Source: Dryomyza anilis (Eukaryota; Arthropoda; Insecta; Diptera; Dryomyzidae). Taken from it: a stretch of 64,000 nucleotides of DNA. The position numbers and the translations under genes are program-made. Position 1 is the first letter of the stretch. The number at the start of each line of letters is the position of its first letter. The notes below the pieces were generated by a model, which made no database searches, was not told the origin of the DNA, and saw nothing but the letters and a program-made list of their open reading frames with translations. The stretch covers positions 101,739,700 to 101,803,699 of the forward strand of contig OX638130.1 of the NCBI GenBank assembly GCA_951804985.1, in the 5' to 3' direction. Below, one piece after another: positions 12,329 through 26,162 of this stretch.

Positions 12329-12814
12329 TCTCTGATTACGACCATTAACTGATTAGATAATATAAATACTATTATGCTATAGGGTTTACGGGAAGAAAAC
12401 TCGATAATTTCTCAATGGTCGAGTATTTGTTTTCAAATTAAACAATACGTTAATACTAAAATACTTTTTGTACAACTTTAAACCTACTTTTTCTGTTTGC
12501 ACATCATGTCTCTTGTATCCTAGCAAAATTAGAATCAAACCTGCTAAGTACATAGCATATATAAATAAGACAAGCGTGATAATTAATGTTTCAATTTAAA
12601 AATGTCCTCCATGACCGCCTGTAGTTTTATTGCTAGTTTTCCAAATCAATTTCAAGTCATATGGCATATTGCAAAACTTCCTGCTCGTCAACGTATTTAA
12701 TATACGCGTACTTCGCGTATGCGTCCAGTTACTTGTTCATTTTTTTTGTAATTATTCAACACTAATTTTGAGTTAAACATTTGTTGTACAAAATGTAGTG
12801 ATTACCGTCCGACA

Positions 12815-13048
12815 TTAGGCTCCTTCAAGTGCCAACCAAGAGCAGGCTTTCCACTGCTCCTGCGTCATTGGATGGATGCACTTAGCGCACTTTCTTCCTG
12901 GTACCGTGTCAATATTTTGCGTTATCATATTTCCGACAAATGTGCGCAGTTTTGCGCAGTGACTGGTTGATGGGCTGGGTTCGGATGGTGTGGTTGAGCC
13001 AGTTATTATGCCGAAAAAAACTAGGAGTAAATTGAATAATATTAAGTA
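12815..13048 (-). other. Open frame of 77 codons without a start, four cysteines, possible exon or relic
   Basis: In a patch with higher GC than its surroundings, one minus-strand frame stays open for 77 codons. It begins with a hydrophobic run (LILFNLLLVFFGIITG), then a Ser/Pro/Thr-rich linker, then a part with Cys at about 31, 54, 57 and 69 and the sequence CAKCIHPMTQEQWKAC. No ATG precedes the hydrophobic run, so it would need an upstream splice or be a decayed gene. It could also be a transposon fragment. Nothing else in the window resembles it. Confidence 0.2.
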
Positions 13049-14316
13049 TCAGCCTCTTAAATAAAACACATAATAAAAGCATTTAAAACAATTTGTTATA
13101 TTTGCATATAATAGTCGTAATCAAGTCTAAAACTGAGTGGTAATTTATTTTTATTAAAAATGTTTTTTTTTAACTAATTTGTATTTTTTTTCTACGCAAA
13201 GATCACATTATAACGATAGACATAACATGTTGTTAATTTTTTGTTGAAGGTAACAATTTTCAAAAGCTGCAGGTTTTATGTAAATTTGCTACGTATTTTA
13301 ATTTATATGAAAGATACATTTTTAAGCCTCTAGCTATTTATTTTAAGTTTACACATTACATAATTTCAAATATTTCATTAACCCTGAGGACAGGGTCAGT
13401 TCTTTGATAACATCAAGAGGGCCTTTAATTGCAATATATGTGATAATGTTTTCCAAACAATTTTGTCACACAATCAAAATGTATACTATATATAAATATA
13501 TGGTATTCCGATGAAATTTCCTAACAAAGACCTTATACTACTTTTTTTTTTTGATATGACCTGTAGTTTTTGAGTTACTACGTAGATATCGTCGTCGTTC
13601 AGTGAAAAGTCGTTAAGTCCATTTTTCGAAAATATCGAGATAAGTATGCCGAGATATGTCCTTGGAGTCCTACATTTTACAAAACCGAAGATATTAAAAA
13701 TGAAAAATCACTAATATCAAATATTTCAAAACTCAGTTCAGTGAAAAGTACTCAAGTCCACAATTAACCATTTAAAAGGGGTCCGATCATATCTATTTTG
13801 CACATAAACTTTAGAAAAAGATCTTTATCATCAAGATCTTTGTAAAGGACTGAACGTCAATCGTCGAAATCTGAATAAAACGGAGCTGAGTCTACAAATA
13901 TGGACCAATTTTAACTATTTTTAATAGATTAAATGATAGACATTAAGTAGTTCTTTCATCTTCAATTCAAACTTAATTCAGATACAATTATTTGGATAAA
14001 CTGGAGCACTGTTACTGTTTATATGGGACTTAGTCTCATATAAACATAATGAGAATAGCGACCACCCGATCCTACTTGCACTCAAAAAAGTGTTGCAAGG
14101 CATTAACCCCAATATTCGGATCTTTAATGGATCTAATCCCTACGAACCGACCGCCCACCCACACCTTCTTATACTCAAATGATGTTTCAAGGCATCAGCA
14201 TGGATTTTATTTGATATTTATGTGGTCATTGTGGTAATAAAGGTATTATTTTTTCACACTGCTGTATACTGCCATTCATATCGAAGGACATGGCATGGCT
14301 TTTTTTGAAATATTTA

Positions 14317-14579
14317 GATATCGTTGTAGAACGAAAAATCACCAAATACATTTTTATGAAAAAACTTAAATTTCTAGTTTGTTGATTAATATTATAAAAA
14401 ATAATTGATGCATTTTTAAAGTTGAAATACCAATTGATAGATTAACATTTTCTTATCATGTGGTAAAAAAAATTGAGATCATCGATTAAAAATTGACTGC
14501 TATTTAAATATTTTTGTAAATGAACATTTGGCATTTTGAAAATGTATTTGGTGACTTTTCGTTCAACAACGACGATATA
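14317..14579. repeat. Inverted repeat with 40-bp arms
   Basis: Left arm GATATCGTTGTAGAACGAAA plus ATCACCAAATACATTT (14317-14356) pairs with the inverse at 14537-14579. The left flank (13550-13870) carries related words such as CGTCGTTCAGTGAAAAGT, so this may be the core of a larger decayed element. Confidence 0.6.
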
Positions 14580-15135
14580 CCCTTTTTCGGAAAATAGGGT
14601 TTTCTAAAAAGTGAGTTTTAAATTTTTAGTGGGATGAATGTTGTGGGGTGTTTTTTTTGTATGCGTGTGAGGCTTCATTGCCTGCTTGACACTGTATTTT
14701 TTTTATTAATTTTTTGATCCTTGATCTGTGAAGTACACGAAAAACCCTGTTTTGACCCCCTTCCTTTCTTTACTTTGGGAGGGTTCCAAGGGAACGAGGG
14801 GTAACATATTTTTTCACTTATATATATATATATTTTTTTCATTTTATTTTTTGTTTGTGTTGTGTCTGTAAAACTACAATTTTTCCTTCTTTTATTTAGC
14901 AAATAAGCTAATAACGGTCAAGTCCATTTGTCCATACTATTTGTTTTTGCATCGGAATGTGTTGTCTATACTAAAAGCTTAGCAATATTTGAATCCAAAT
15001 ATATTCTGATTTGTTACGGTAATTTATATCTTTAAAAGCATTTATCTCAATACTAAATTTTTCCTCAAAGTGTTTTATGCTGCCTTGAGCCTGTCAAGAT
15101 TTAATTTAAGTTAAGTTTTTTTTTAGTTTTTTGTA

Positions 15136-15446
15136 GCCGCGGAAGCTCAGTGGTTAGTGCGTTGGACTGCGAGCCGAAAGGTCCCCGGTTCAAGCTTGGA
15201 CTGGGGCTAACAACATCTTTTCATAGAAACATGTTTCTATACCGCGCTATCTCTCGGCAGTAAATGGCAAAACTCCGAGAGTAAAAACATTGCCTATGAA
15301 AAGCTCTCACCCGCCGTTCGGATTCGGCAATAAACTGTAGGTCCCACCACTTTGAGTACAAATATAACACGCACAGCTCAAAATGGTGAGAGAGCTCGGC
15401 CTAAGTTCTTATAGAACTGTAGTGCCAAACTATTATTATTATTATG
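15136..15446 (+). mobile_element. tRNA-derived SINE, copy 2
   Basis: Same head, body and ATT tail as the copy at 2293, with scattered substitutions (GGAAGCTCAG in the A-box region). Flanks share only a loose TTTTTT-containing match, so the target duplication is uncertain. Confidence 0.88.
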
Positions 15447-15589
15447 TTTTTTCTTATGAAATTATCCCAAATTCTACGGATTCATTTTTATTTATTTCCC
15501 TAGTAGAAATATAACCTATTAGGATAGGAAATAGATTATGTTAGTCTTTTAACTGTCTGGGTTTATCCTGATCCTTATCGCTCATTTTT

Positions 15590-16320
15590 ATACCCTACAC
15601 TAAGAGTGAAAGGGTATATTCAGTTTGGTACGCCGTTTGTAACACCCAGTAGGAAGCATCTCCGGTATGGAAAAGTATATATATTCTTGATCAGCATGAC
15701 CTCCTGAGTCGATTAAGCGATGTCCGTCTGTCCGTCTGTCTGTCCGTCTGTCTGTCCGTCTGTCTGTCTGTCAGTTGAAATCCCTACTACTTTTAAAATT
15801 AAAGAGCTAGATAAATGAAACTTATAACTTAGATTACTAATACACCTACGCTATATGTGCGAACAAATTGGCGAGATCGGTTCATTGTGACTTATGATCC
15901 GACCACTTATGTTCAAATACCTCATATAAAATGTACATATAAAGATCAATTTTTATGTATACGTCTTAGGAAAACTTTTTTTGGTCAAATATATATTGAC
16001 TTCATGCTCAAATACATGCAAATAATGTTTTCCCGCAAAACGACTTGTGGTTCCCAAAAAAAAAAAAATCGAAATACGGTACACCTACCCATTTGTAAAT
16101 ATGGGTATCAAATGAAAGGAAATTCTTCAGCGATTGAAAGTTTGTAGTTATTTTCAGGATTTGTATACCCTGGTGACCTATATATCACTTTTAATGGTAA
16201 CCACACATATGAGTAGGGTATTTATAGTCGGCTAAGACCGACTATAATTTTGATAATCCTAACTATCATTATAACACCAAATTTAAAATTTCCCATGTGA
16301 TCTAACCTTCCCAACTGGTT
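15590..16320. mobile_element. Short relative of the TATACCCTAC element
   Basis: Head ATACCCTACACTAAGAGTG with a local AGGGTAT hairpin partner, TCTTGATCAGCATGACC, a (GTCTGTCC)n tract at 15722-15770, and a right part ending GAGTAGGGTATTTATAGTCGG. A perfect hairpin ATAGTCGG/CCGACTAT and CCCATGTGATCTAACCTTCC follow. No transposase; the plus-strand frame at 15857-16147 is chance. Confidence 0.6.
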
Positions 16321-17499
16321 TATACTGAAATTGATACAACTAACTCAGTCGAGGGATTTGAGCTTAGATTACGTTAGGGTTAGGAATGCCTCATGAAGAC
16401 CACCTTGGTCCATAGTGTTACCACTACTCTCTGTTTATGCGAATATTACAAATCTTTCATTATTATTTTTGTCGAGATCAAATGTGCCCGTCTTTAATGC
16501 GATGTTTACGACACTTTTCTAAAGTTAAAGAATCCTTGTCCGAACATTTGAGTCTACTTCTTGCTGGTATTTGAGCTTAAAAGCAAATTATTTAATTTGC
16601 TATTACTTCCAGCTCCACTAAACTTATTTTTCAAATTGTTTACCAACATTTTTTCTGTGATATTGTCTATCTTTAAGATCACCATTTAACAGCCTATTAT
16701 CGCTATTAACATGGTCTAAATCACTTGAATAGTAATATAATTCGCAAGACATACATAAAACAATTTAAAATAGATTTGTTTGTGCATCACAGCATGACTA
16801 ACTTACAAAAAATAAATTATGCCAACGATGTATGTTGTAAACCTCGACAAAGTATACCGCCTCCTCGTAGTCATCATCATCAGCATTTTAAACAGCATTA
16901 TAAACATCATCATAAACATTATCGTCATCATTATAAACTTCATCAACACCAACGCCTCAATGCAAAGACTTGTGAGACGCACAATTTCTTCCTGCATCCC
17001 AGCATTTGATGATTGTATGTCGGAGTCACAAGTAGGTACTACATAAAAAACCCACCTGCGAGCACTCAATGCTTTTGCAATTGGGCGTGTGTCACGCATG
17101 TTCAACCGCTAAAAACATTGAAATTTAACAGCAGTCAAGCATATTATTTTAGTCGTCAAAATATAGGCCGGTTTTCGGTGCGGAAATGCAATGGGTTTTC
17201 TACAGAAAGCACGAAAATCAACGAAATTGAAAACTTAAAGACAGCTATCATTTGTAAGTTATGATATTGTTAATCACTTCAACAAAGACGTATATTTGTT
17301 TCAAGTATAAAAACCTTCAGATAATATAAAACAATAACTGCCATAATAAAATTAAGAAAAACAAATATAAATGGACTTGCAAAAGTGGGTGTAATGTATT
17401 GTGTTATTTAAATTGATTTTTAAAAATTGTTTACAATTGGTTGGAAAAACCAAACAAACAAAAAAATTTCACAGTTCTGACAATTTCGCAAGCTGAACC

Positions 17500-17960
17500 A
17501 TTAATATGAATCGGGAAAATTGTGTCGAAGAAGAATTCTATTGGAGAAAAATTGTATAGGGACTAATTATATTAGGGAATAATTATTGGGGTAATATTTT
17601 TCACGGCGAGAAATAATATCAGGGATGAATTGTCTCGGAAAAAGTTTGTATAGGGAATAATTATATTAGGGAATAAGTATTGGGGTAACATTTCTCACGG
17701 CGAGAAATAATATCAGGGATGAATTGTCTCGTAAAAAGTTATGTATAGTTTTTGGGAATAACTTGGGTAAAATTGTTTCGAGAAAGAATTATTCAAGAAA
17801 TAATTGTTAGGCGGTTGAATTGAATCGAATTCAATCGAATTGAATTCTCAATGTGAGAAATTGTCTAGTGGAAGAAATTGTTCTCGGGAAAAATGATTGC
17901 CTCGGCGAAGAATTACACCAGGAATAATTGTTTCCGGGAATAGAATAGTATCGCATAGTA
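17500..17960. repeat. Degenerate GGGAATAATTG repeat with a 94-bp duplication
   Basis: Units around GAGAAATTGTATAGGGAATA vary widely. Within them, 17554-17647 is directly repeated at 17648-17741 with few differences. A second block of the same family is at 19005-19375. Confidence 0.75.
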
Positions 17961-18366
17961 ATGTTACGGGGAGTACCTGTCATCATCATTATTTGGTTCT
18001 TGATCTTTTCCGAAAGCATAGGGCCTCAACAAAACATTTTTACATCGTACGATTTTTGACATTGTTTTTAATGCATGCCAGGATTTGTCCTTAATTTTCA
18101 GCTTTATGCTTCGCTTCCACGCTTTAGGCTTCGCTTCTTCTCGTACTACCCTGTGGGTTCAACTCGAGAGCTTACCCAGAGATTTCCTCCCACGATTTTC
18201 GAAGTGTATGCCCCAATCTATTTCCATTTGCGGAGTTTGATGCGATTAGCGATAGAGCTTGTCATTTGATATGATTCAAATTCTCAGAATGCGTCGAAAT
18301 CATCTGATTGCAAAACTCTGCAGAGAATTTATCAGGTATACAGAGAGCAACCAGGTATCGCAGCCG

Positions 18367-18642
18367 TACACACAGAATATAAATTTGTTGCGCCAACCAA
18401 CTCTTTGCCCAACCAACTTTTTCGATTCTCTCAACCGCATAGTCGGTTGTTATTGTTTAAATAAAAAGAGTTGGAGTTTGTGCTGCAACCAATTTTGAAC
18501 TGTTTTAGAACAATTTGTACAGTTTTAGAACAATTAGGAGTGTGTATAGACTAATATTTCATTTGTATAGGCTAATATGGCAGTTCCGCCAGCAAATTTT
18601 TAAACCATTCGATTTTACCGAATGAAGTTAGTTGGTACAACT
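18367..18642 (+). mobile_element. MITE family 1, right-truncated copy
   Basis: Starts TACACACAGAATATAA and follows the family to GTTAGTTGGTACAACT, where homology stops before the right terminus. Confidence 0.8.
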
Positions 18643-19004
18643 CTAGAAACGACCGATTAAATTATATGATATTTACATAATTTTTGAATAATTGCGCCCA
18701 CTTTGAGCGTTCTAGGATTCTCTGTTTAGTATTTAAAGAAATGTGTAATTCAAAACGCTCTAGGACGTTTCGTTTAGAATTTACGGCCATTTAAAGAAAT
18801 TTTTTATGCAGTGAATAATTGGGTCATCAAAATGTCATCAAAGGTCATCAAAGGTCATAAAATGCCATTTTGGATCAATGCCATTTTGGACCCTATAGGA
18901 TGCTCCGTTTAGTATAACTCCAGAAACATCAATGCCTATAAAATGTGCCCACTTTCGATCTTCTAGGACGTGGCCATTTAAAGACACTAAAACCAGAAAC
19001 GGGG

Positions 19005-19375
19005 TAGTATTGTATGGGGGAATAATTGTCACGAAAGCAAATTGAATCGCCGATGAATTGTATCGGTGAAAAATTGTCTGGGGGAGAAATTGCAATGGGG
19101 TTAAGGAGAGGAATTAGATAGCTGATGAAATTATATGCGAATAATTGTCACGGGAAGGAATTGTATCGGGAATAAGTGTATTGTTGAAGAATGGTATCGG
19201 AGTAGAATTGTATTTGTGAAGAATATTCACGGGAATGAATTATATCGGAGAATAATTTTATCGGAGAAAATTGATACGATGACAAATTATATTGGGGAAG
19301 AGTATATGGGTTGTGTATAGGGGGGAAGAATGGTCTCGGAAAAATTCTCTTGGAGCAGAATTGCACGAAACCCGA
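19005..19375. repeat. Degenerate GGGAATAATTG repeat, second block
   Basis: Repeats of the type GAATTGTATCGGGGAATAAT and GTCACGGGAAGGAATTG. Frames on both strands here are repeat readings. Confidence 0.7.
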
Positions 19376-20101
19376 AAATTTCTCGATTCTGATACCAATT
19401 AAAAGGGTAAACTTAAATACCAATAATAGTTTTAACAATATATTTAAAAATAACTATATTAATGATTTTTGATCATAATGTAACTATGTGGTTTGGTTTT
19501 TTTTTACAACTACAAATTTATTCCGATGTATTCGTAAAAAAAAAAACATAGAAAAAAAACCTTCATAAAATACAACTCAATTATTGATTTATGAATAAAA
19601 TCGAAAACGATTGAAAACAGCATTAATGAAAACACTTGTTACCGTGGTCACCTGTTTTGAACGCAAAATTTATTTGGCAATTAAAATCGCCTCATGAATC
19701 ATGTGTCGCCTGGTGATTAAAACATCATAGAAAACACGCGGTTAATGCGCGTGCGCAGAGTTATGAGCGATTTTAAGACAAAATGCACCGCAATCGATGC
19801 GAATCGATGACAGAAAATGACAAATTAAAGACATATGAATTTGTTTTTCAATCTCTATATTAATATGTTCACCATATGAATGGTACAGTTAATGTACCGA
19901 TCATTTCTTACGTAAATTGTAATATTTTTGCACACATATTTCTTATCTTTATAGGAATAGTGCCGACACAAAAAAAAAAAAACATAATCCATAAAAGTAG
20001 CGCCAAACAACTTAATTTTGTTGACAAATTAATGGATTATAAAATCAAAACATTTCGTTTTCAAATTGTAGTCATTAATAATAAAAGCACACAAAAATAT
20101 G

Positions 20102-20420
20102 AACACACAGAGTAGAGATTTGTTGCGCCAACTAACTCACTGTCCAACTAATTTATTTGGTTCTCGCAACCGCTTAGTCGGCTGTTATTGTCAAAACTAA
20201 ATGAGTCGTAGTTTGTACTGCAACCAATTTCGAACTATTTTAGAACAATTTAGTACAGATTTAGAATCATTAGGAGACTAATATTTCATGTGTATGTGCT
20301 AATATGGCAGTTCATCCAGCAAGTTTGTAAACCATTCGTTTTAACCGAATGAATTTAGTTGGTACAACTAACTTTTTCATTCTTCCAACCTCATGCCAAA
20401 AGAGGATGTTTCTGTGTGTA
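20102..20420 (+). mobile_element. MITE family 1, full copy
   Basis: Runs from ACACACAGAGTAGAG to TTTCTGTGTGTA with a short internal deletion near GGAGACTAATATTTC. Confidence 0.85.
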
Positions 20421-20639
20421 GATATTCAAAATATAATTTATATGATTTTGTATTTAATAATTTAAAAATACTATATATTATTTTAAAAAGCAATTAACCG
20501 GAAATGGATTTTGGGAAATTTTAAAGTAGAAATATTATGTTAGCTGGTGTAATGAATTTCCGGGGAACAATTTACTAAGCAGCTCAAATATTTGCTTGTG
20601 AAAACTACTCGAAACCTCGTACCATTAACCGTAGGTATA

Positions 20640-20970
20640 TCAGGAGTATACCAACACCAGTAAAACTAGTTAAAAACTGGTCGATTTCTGGTAGGGATTA
20701 AAATAGAATATTCCCACCAGTAATACTTATCCAAAACTGGTCTGTCTCCAGTAAAATTAGTCGAAAACTTATCGGTTTCTAGCAGAAATTTGAAAAGTGT
20801 ATCCAAGAGTATATTCCCACCCACAAAACTAGTCGGAAATTGGTCGGTTTCTGATTGGAATTTGACAAGTATGGTCCGCCAGTAATACGAGGCAAAAACT
20901 GATCTGCCTTCAGAAAACTAGTCGAAAACTGGTCGGCTTCTGGTAAGGATTTCGTGAATGTATCTCCGCC
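20640..20970. repeat. About 60-bp tandem repeat around AAAACTGGTCGGTTTCTGG
   Basis: Roughly five imperfect units with AGTAAAACTAGTCGAAAACT, GGTCGGTTTCTGG and a GTATATTCCCACCAG junction. Confidence 0.75.
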
Positions 20971-21247
20971 AATAAACCAATTACTGTGTAATGAGGTCCA
21001 AATGTCAGCAGTCTTTACGAATCTTATAAACATGTAATCATGAATGAGTTTTCTTTCATTTATGTTCTATCATTTTGAATTTGCGAGTAGGTGGACGTAA
21101 CTATTTAATTTTATATAATCGGTTGTTTAAAAAAGTGTCAATTCGGTGAACTAAAATGATCTAGTAGCTTATAGTACTATAAACGGTACACAGAAAAAAA
21201 AAAATAATCGTCGTAAATACAGCAATCAAAATTAACTGTACACCATA

Positions 21248-21559
21248 GCCGCGGTAGCTCAATGGTTAGTGCGTTGGACTGCGAGCCGAAAGGTCCCCGG
21301 TTCAAGCCTGGACTGGGGCTAACAACATCTTTTCATAGAAAACATTTTTCTATACCGCGCTACCTCTCGGCAGTAAATGGCAAACCTACGAGAGTAAAAC
21401 ATTGCCTATGAAAAGCTCTCACCCGCCGTTCGGATTCGGCAATAAACTGTAGGTCGCACCACTTTGAGTACAAATATAACACGCACAGCTCAAAATGGTG
21501 AGAGAGCTCGGCCGAAGTCCTATACAGGACTGTAGCGCCAAACTATTATTATTATTATT
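21248..21559 (+). mobile_element. tRNA-derived SINE, copy 3
   Basis: Full-length copy with an intact A-box-like and B-box-like head, the shared body and an (ATT)n tail. It differs from the copy at 2293 at only a few positions, suggesting recent activity. No clear target duplication was found by eye. Confidence 0.9.
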
Positions 21560-21879
21560 CTTTGGTCTAACAATGACATTTTTGCCATTTTCATGTATTG
21601 AGCAAACACATTTTTTTATTTGCGTCCAAAAATATACCAATAAACGATTTTGCTTAAGTAGCAAATTATTTAATTGGTATGGTCAACGTTTACATTTCAA
21701 AGTATATTTATAATTATTTTTTAGTTTATTAAAAAAAAAAAATATATTATAAATTCTTGTGAATGTATATAAAAAATATACTTTTCTGATGATGAAGCAT
21801 AATTAAATATGCAACTATTGCCATCATTTTTAACGACACCAATAGAGTATGATCAAAATCTATAAGTGTTTCTTTTGAC

Positions 21880-23000
21880 ATGAACAAAATGTGGACTGAT
21901 ATGTGCGCCACCTAAAAATTCTAATTTAAAGAGAATTCCAACAATTTCACGAATGCGACTGAATTCGCCAGCGCTGTAAACGAGTACACGAACACACAAC
22001 ACGCACTGCTATAGCAACCACGCACTTCTATAACATCAACTCGGTAAGCGAATACACATAGCTGTTGCCAGCAAATGCGATTGCTAATATGAGGAATGTG
22101 TACGTTAATACAACTAATAATTTAGAATGTGTGCGAGTTCGACTAAATTGCTGACTAAATTGAATTGAATGGATTTTTATTCGATCACTATTCGGTATTC
22201 GGTAATTGTTATAGTCAATAATCAATCGATATCTGTTTGTAGTCATCCAATTTAGTTAAATTCAGTCTGCTCGAAAATTTGATAAATTGAAAAATCGAAT
22301 ACTGCATTACCGACAAAATTTAGTTTAGACAGCAATATAGTCAAATTCGCACACACCCTTAGTCGGCGCAGTTTTAACAAAAATTTGATTGTGTTGATGT
22401 ACCTTTTTGTCTATATTTACGATTTTTTCTGTGTATGGGATGGATAATAAATTCACAATCGTTAGATCCCGCCTATTTTCAAAATCCGACGGCTTAGATA
22501 TACTATTAATTTTACTGTAATCGTGATTTTAACAGGCAGGCGGACGAACAGACATACTGGCATACATATGACAGACGGATATAACTTCATATCTTGCGAG
22601 GCCGGTATTAGCCAAATTATTTCTTTTTAAATTTATTAATATAAATAGAATAACAGAACTTAATGAAAAATATTTTTTTTTTGAACTTTTTTTTATTTGA
22701 ATTTTACATTTTTTGAAAAAAAGAAAATATTATTTTTATTTTGCGTGGTGTGTAACTTCGAAAATTTAGTCTTTAGCAAATACACACACCACTGTTTCTA
22801 GCAAATACACACAGCCTTGCAATTTACTTTTTTCCTAGTACATTTTATTTTGATTAAAAAATATATATATATATTTCGTGTTACTAAAATTTTAATAAAA
22901 AAATGATTGTTTTCGACTAATAATAATTCTATTATTAAAAAATGTTTTATATAATTATTTTCTTCTCAGATTTTTGTATTCGTTTTTCTGAGAGAAATTA
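21880..23000. other. Stretch without an identifiable gene
   Basis: 21940-22150 is GC-richer and unique. 22530-22600 has AGGCAGGCGGACGAACAGAC, resembling the GACAGACGG runs common near transposon ends. No gene recognised. Confidence 0.35.
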
Positions 23001-23009
23001 AAATCTTTA

Positions 23010-23045
23010 AAAGAAAATAAAAAAAAAAATAAATAAATAAATTAA

Positions 23046-23076
<31 letters not shown>

Positions 23077-23096
23077 GTAAATAAAAAATAAATGAA

Positions 23097-23127
<31 letters not shown>

Positions 23128-23170
23128 GTAAATAAAAAATAAATAAATTAATAAATAAATAAATAAAGAA
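23010..23170. repeat. (AAAT)n microsatellite
   Basis: Mostly perfect AAAT units, with the same short irregular block (AAGTAAATAAAAAATAAAT) appearing twice. Confidence 0.92.
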
Positions 23171-23974
23171 TTTTATATTTTCCATTCGATTGCATACATA
23201 ATAAATTTATGTTTTTATTATGAATTTTTTATAAATATTATTTTTTTATTTTAAACAATTTTTTATTCCGATTTGAATGAATCTTGGTAAACTTAAAACC
23301 TACTAAGAAAGGTTGTCTAGTATGACGGGTTGTCGAGATATTGGGGTCCAAATATGGCTCATATGAATTATTTATACTTATATCAGAGTGGCTCAATTGT
23401 AAACATCTATGACTGCTTTAAATAGTATTTTCGATGAGATTTCCAATAAAAATATTTATTTTTCGAAAAATAAAAATGTGTAATATATATTTTTGAAATT
23501 TAAATCGTTTTTGCATTTTTTTTTAAATATCAGATTTTATTTTTGTTTTCATATTTTTAAACAAAAGCTTGTTTCTTTTCCAAAGAAATAAAAAAAACTA
23601 TAAACGAAAATAAAATTGTGAGAATTGAATTTTCTACATATGTTTCAAGTCTCGAAGGTGATTTATTGAAATTTTGTTCGAAAATTTCGTAATTGTAAAA
23701 TGCAATTCTGAATAGTTTTACTGCCATTATGAATTGTTTCAATGCTATTGTGAATTTTATTTGGTTCAATTACACACTAAATGTTGGTTCATGTACTTAC
23801 TAAAACTTATCATTTTTTCAAAGTATCTAATTTTTGTCTTTAACAGTTATTTTGTTCATTTTATGTAAAAATAAAAAAAACCTAAAATATTTGAAAACAT
23901 TTACATACAAGTCTGTCTTTTATTTGTGATGTGAGAATTTAGAGTTGTTTCTTTTTAGTCGACCTTAAAATAAG

Positions 23975-24194
23975 TACACCCAGAAAAATATCCCTCAAAT
24001 CCCATTAAAATTGGTCAATAGGACAATTATTGATTTAATAGTATACAAAAAATAAATCTTTTCATATAAACTCAATGGCAATATCATGTTATTTTCTAGT
24101 ATTTAATGGTATTTTCCGATTAAAATAATAATTTATCCTATTGACTTTTTAATAGTAAAAAACTATTATTTATATAGTAATTTTTTTGGGTGTA
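23975..24194 (+). mobile_element. TA-flanked MITE family 2 (CACCCAGAAAAA ends), copy 1
   Basis: A 220-bp element starting TACACCCAGAAAAA and ending TTTTTTTGGGTGTA. Landmarks are CCTCAAATCCCATTAAAATT, TTAATAGTATACAAAAAATA and TCCTATTGAC. It has no coding capacity. The termini resemble those of family 1 (CACACAGAA), hinting at one shared transposase. Confidence 0.85.
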
Positions 24195-24374
24195 ATACAA
24201 GAACTAATATGACTGGCTTTAGGTCTGGATGCAATATGTATTTTGCACTGGTTCAATAAACTCCAACAGTCATTGACAACAACAAAAAACTAATTAATTA
24301 AAAAAAAATTAAATAATATTAATTAAATATATTATTTTTTTCAAACAAAATGTTTGTTTTACCTACTTTCATTC

Positions 24375-24470
24375 TGAGCATGTGAAATATGAACTAATTT
24401 TAATAGTATAAAACTATTGAACTAATATCAAAAAACCTATTATTTGTATAGTCGTTATTTCCGAGTGTGC
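24375..24470 (+). mobile_element. MITE family 2, decayed fragment
   Basis: Holds TAATAGTATAAAACTATT and ACCTATTATTTGTATAGT followed by a degraded CCGAGTGTGC end. Only part of the family consensus remains. Confidence 0.45.
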
Positions 24471-25837
24471 TTAGTCTCTTTAACCGTACAAAAAAATCAC
24501 AAATATGAGAGACCAGTATAGAGTACAGTACATTATCAGTTGCATTGCTAAAAAAATCCCCGTTTCAAGAACAACATGACTTGACAATTTGTGTAGATGG
24601 GAACAACGGCCGGACGCGAGACACACCTCTACCTAAATACCACAGACAAATACAATATCAAATGAAAAGAAACAATACTCGACGTTGCGTTGGATTTACT
24701 CAAGTGTTTGAGCAAATCTTATGGTATCTAATACTAACAATTTTTTAAAAATTTTATTTTTATATAAATATATTAAAAAATAACTATGTTTTCTATATCA
24801 AATAAATTATATTATTTCAAATATTCGGTAGATCAAATTTTTTATATTTAAAACAAAAAATGAACTTAGTAAAATTTAATACATTTGTGTATTTGTTTTA
24901 AAAACATACACATTTTTTTTAAAGAAATAATGTTTCTTGTCTTGGAAATAAATAAATACATAATGAAGTAAAAATAAAAACAGCTGAAATACAGTTCTAC
25001 AATCTTAATTAAAATTTAAATAAAAAATAATTAATATGCAGAATAAATGCAATTGTATTAATCTATATATTGCAGTGTATTTAAATTTATTTAAAATGTA
25101 GTTAATTTCAATAAAACTGTAGTAAAAATTGTGTATAGAAAATTATTAAATATATGTAGTTATTTTCTATAAAAAAAAACAATTACATAATAAAAACAAA
25201 TAAATTTACGTTTGGACGTAAATTAAATACAATTGTATTTATTTTATGGACATTTTTCTTTCATTATTTTTTCGGTGTTTTATGACATTTATAATTGATT
25301 AAATTACCTACAAATTCTTCTAACATTCATGACGTCGCACAGTGTTTCAGCCACTTTTTAATGGCCAAAAGACTGTATATTTTGATGTAGTGAATATTTT
25401 TAAATTGATGAGATATGATTTTAATATATTAAAAATAAAAATTCGGCGATTAGATTCTGCTTTATAATAAGCCAAATTTAAACATATTTTGTTTTCGAAT
25501 TTTTTTATATAAAACATTTATTATTTTTTTTTTATTGTAATAATTTTTTTTATTAATATTTTCCATCATTACACTCAAAATAAGAAACCTGTAAAAGTGG
25601 CAAAAAAAGGTTGCTAAAATAGCACAAATGCTTGCTGAAAGAAGGAAAGCGCCGGAGCAAACGTTTTAACTAATTGTTTACTGTTCCCTCTAATTCATAA
25701 AAAAACAAAAACAAAAATTATTTGTTTTTATTTCTTTTATACATTTTTACTTTATTTTTAAATTTCTTTTCTTTATTTTACATTTTACTTACATACAGAT
25801 TATATTTTATTTTCTCCTTCGTGCATTCACATTTCAC

Positions 25838-26162
25838 TACACACAGAATAGATATTTGTTGCGCCAACCAACTCTTTGCCCAACCAACTTATTCGGTTTT
25901 TTCAACCGCTTAGTCGGTTGTTATTGTCAAAATAAAAAGAGTTGTAGTTTGTTCTTCAACTAATTTCGAACTGATTTAGAACAATTTAGTACAGATTTAG
26001 AACCATTAGATGTGTGTAAAGACTAATATACACATGAAATATTAGGCTTATATGACAGTTCCAAATTTGTAAACCAGTCGATTTATCCGAATGAAATTAG
26101 TTGGTACAACTAACTTTTTCATTCTTCCAACCTCATGACAAAAGTGTATTTTTCTGTGTGTA
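25838..26162 (+). mobile_element. MITE family 1, full copy
   Basis: Runs from TACACACAGAATAGATA to TTTTTCTGTGTGTA, with TA at both ends and an internal duplication-like CATATGAAATATTAG variation. Confidence 0.87.
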
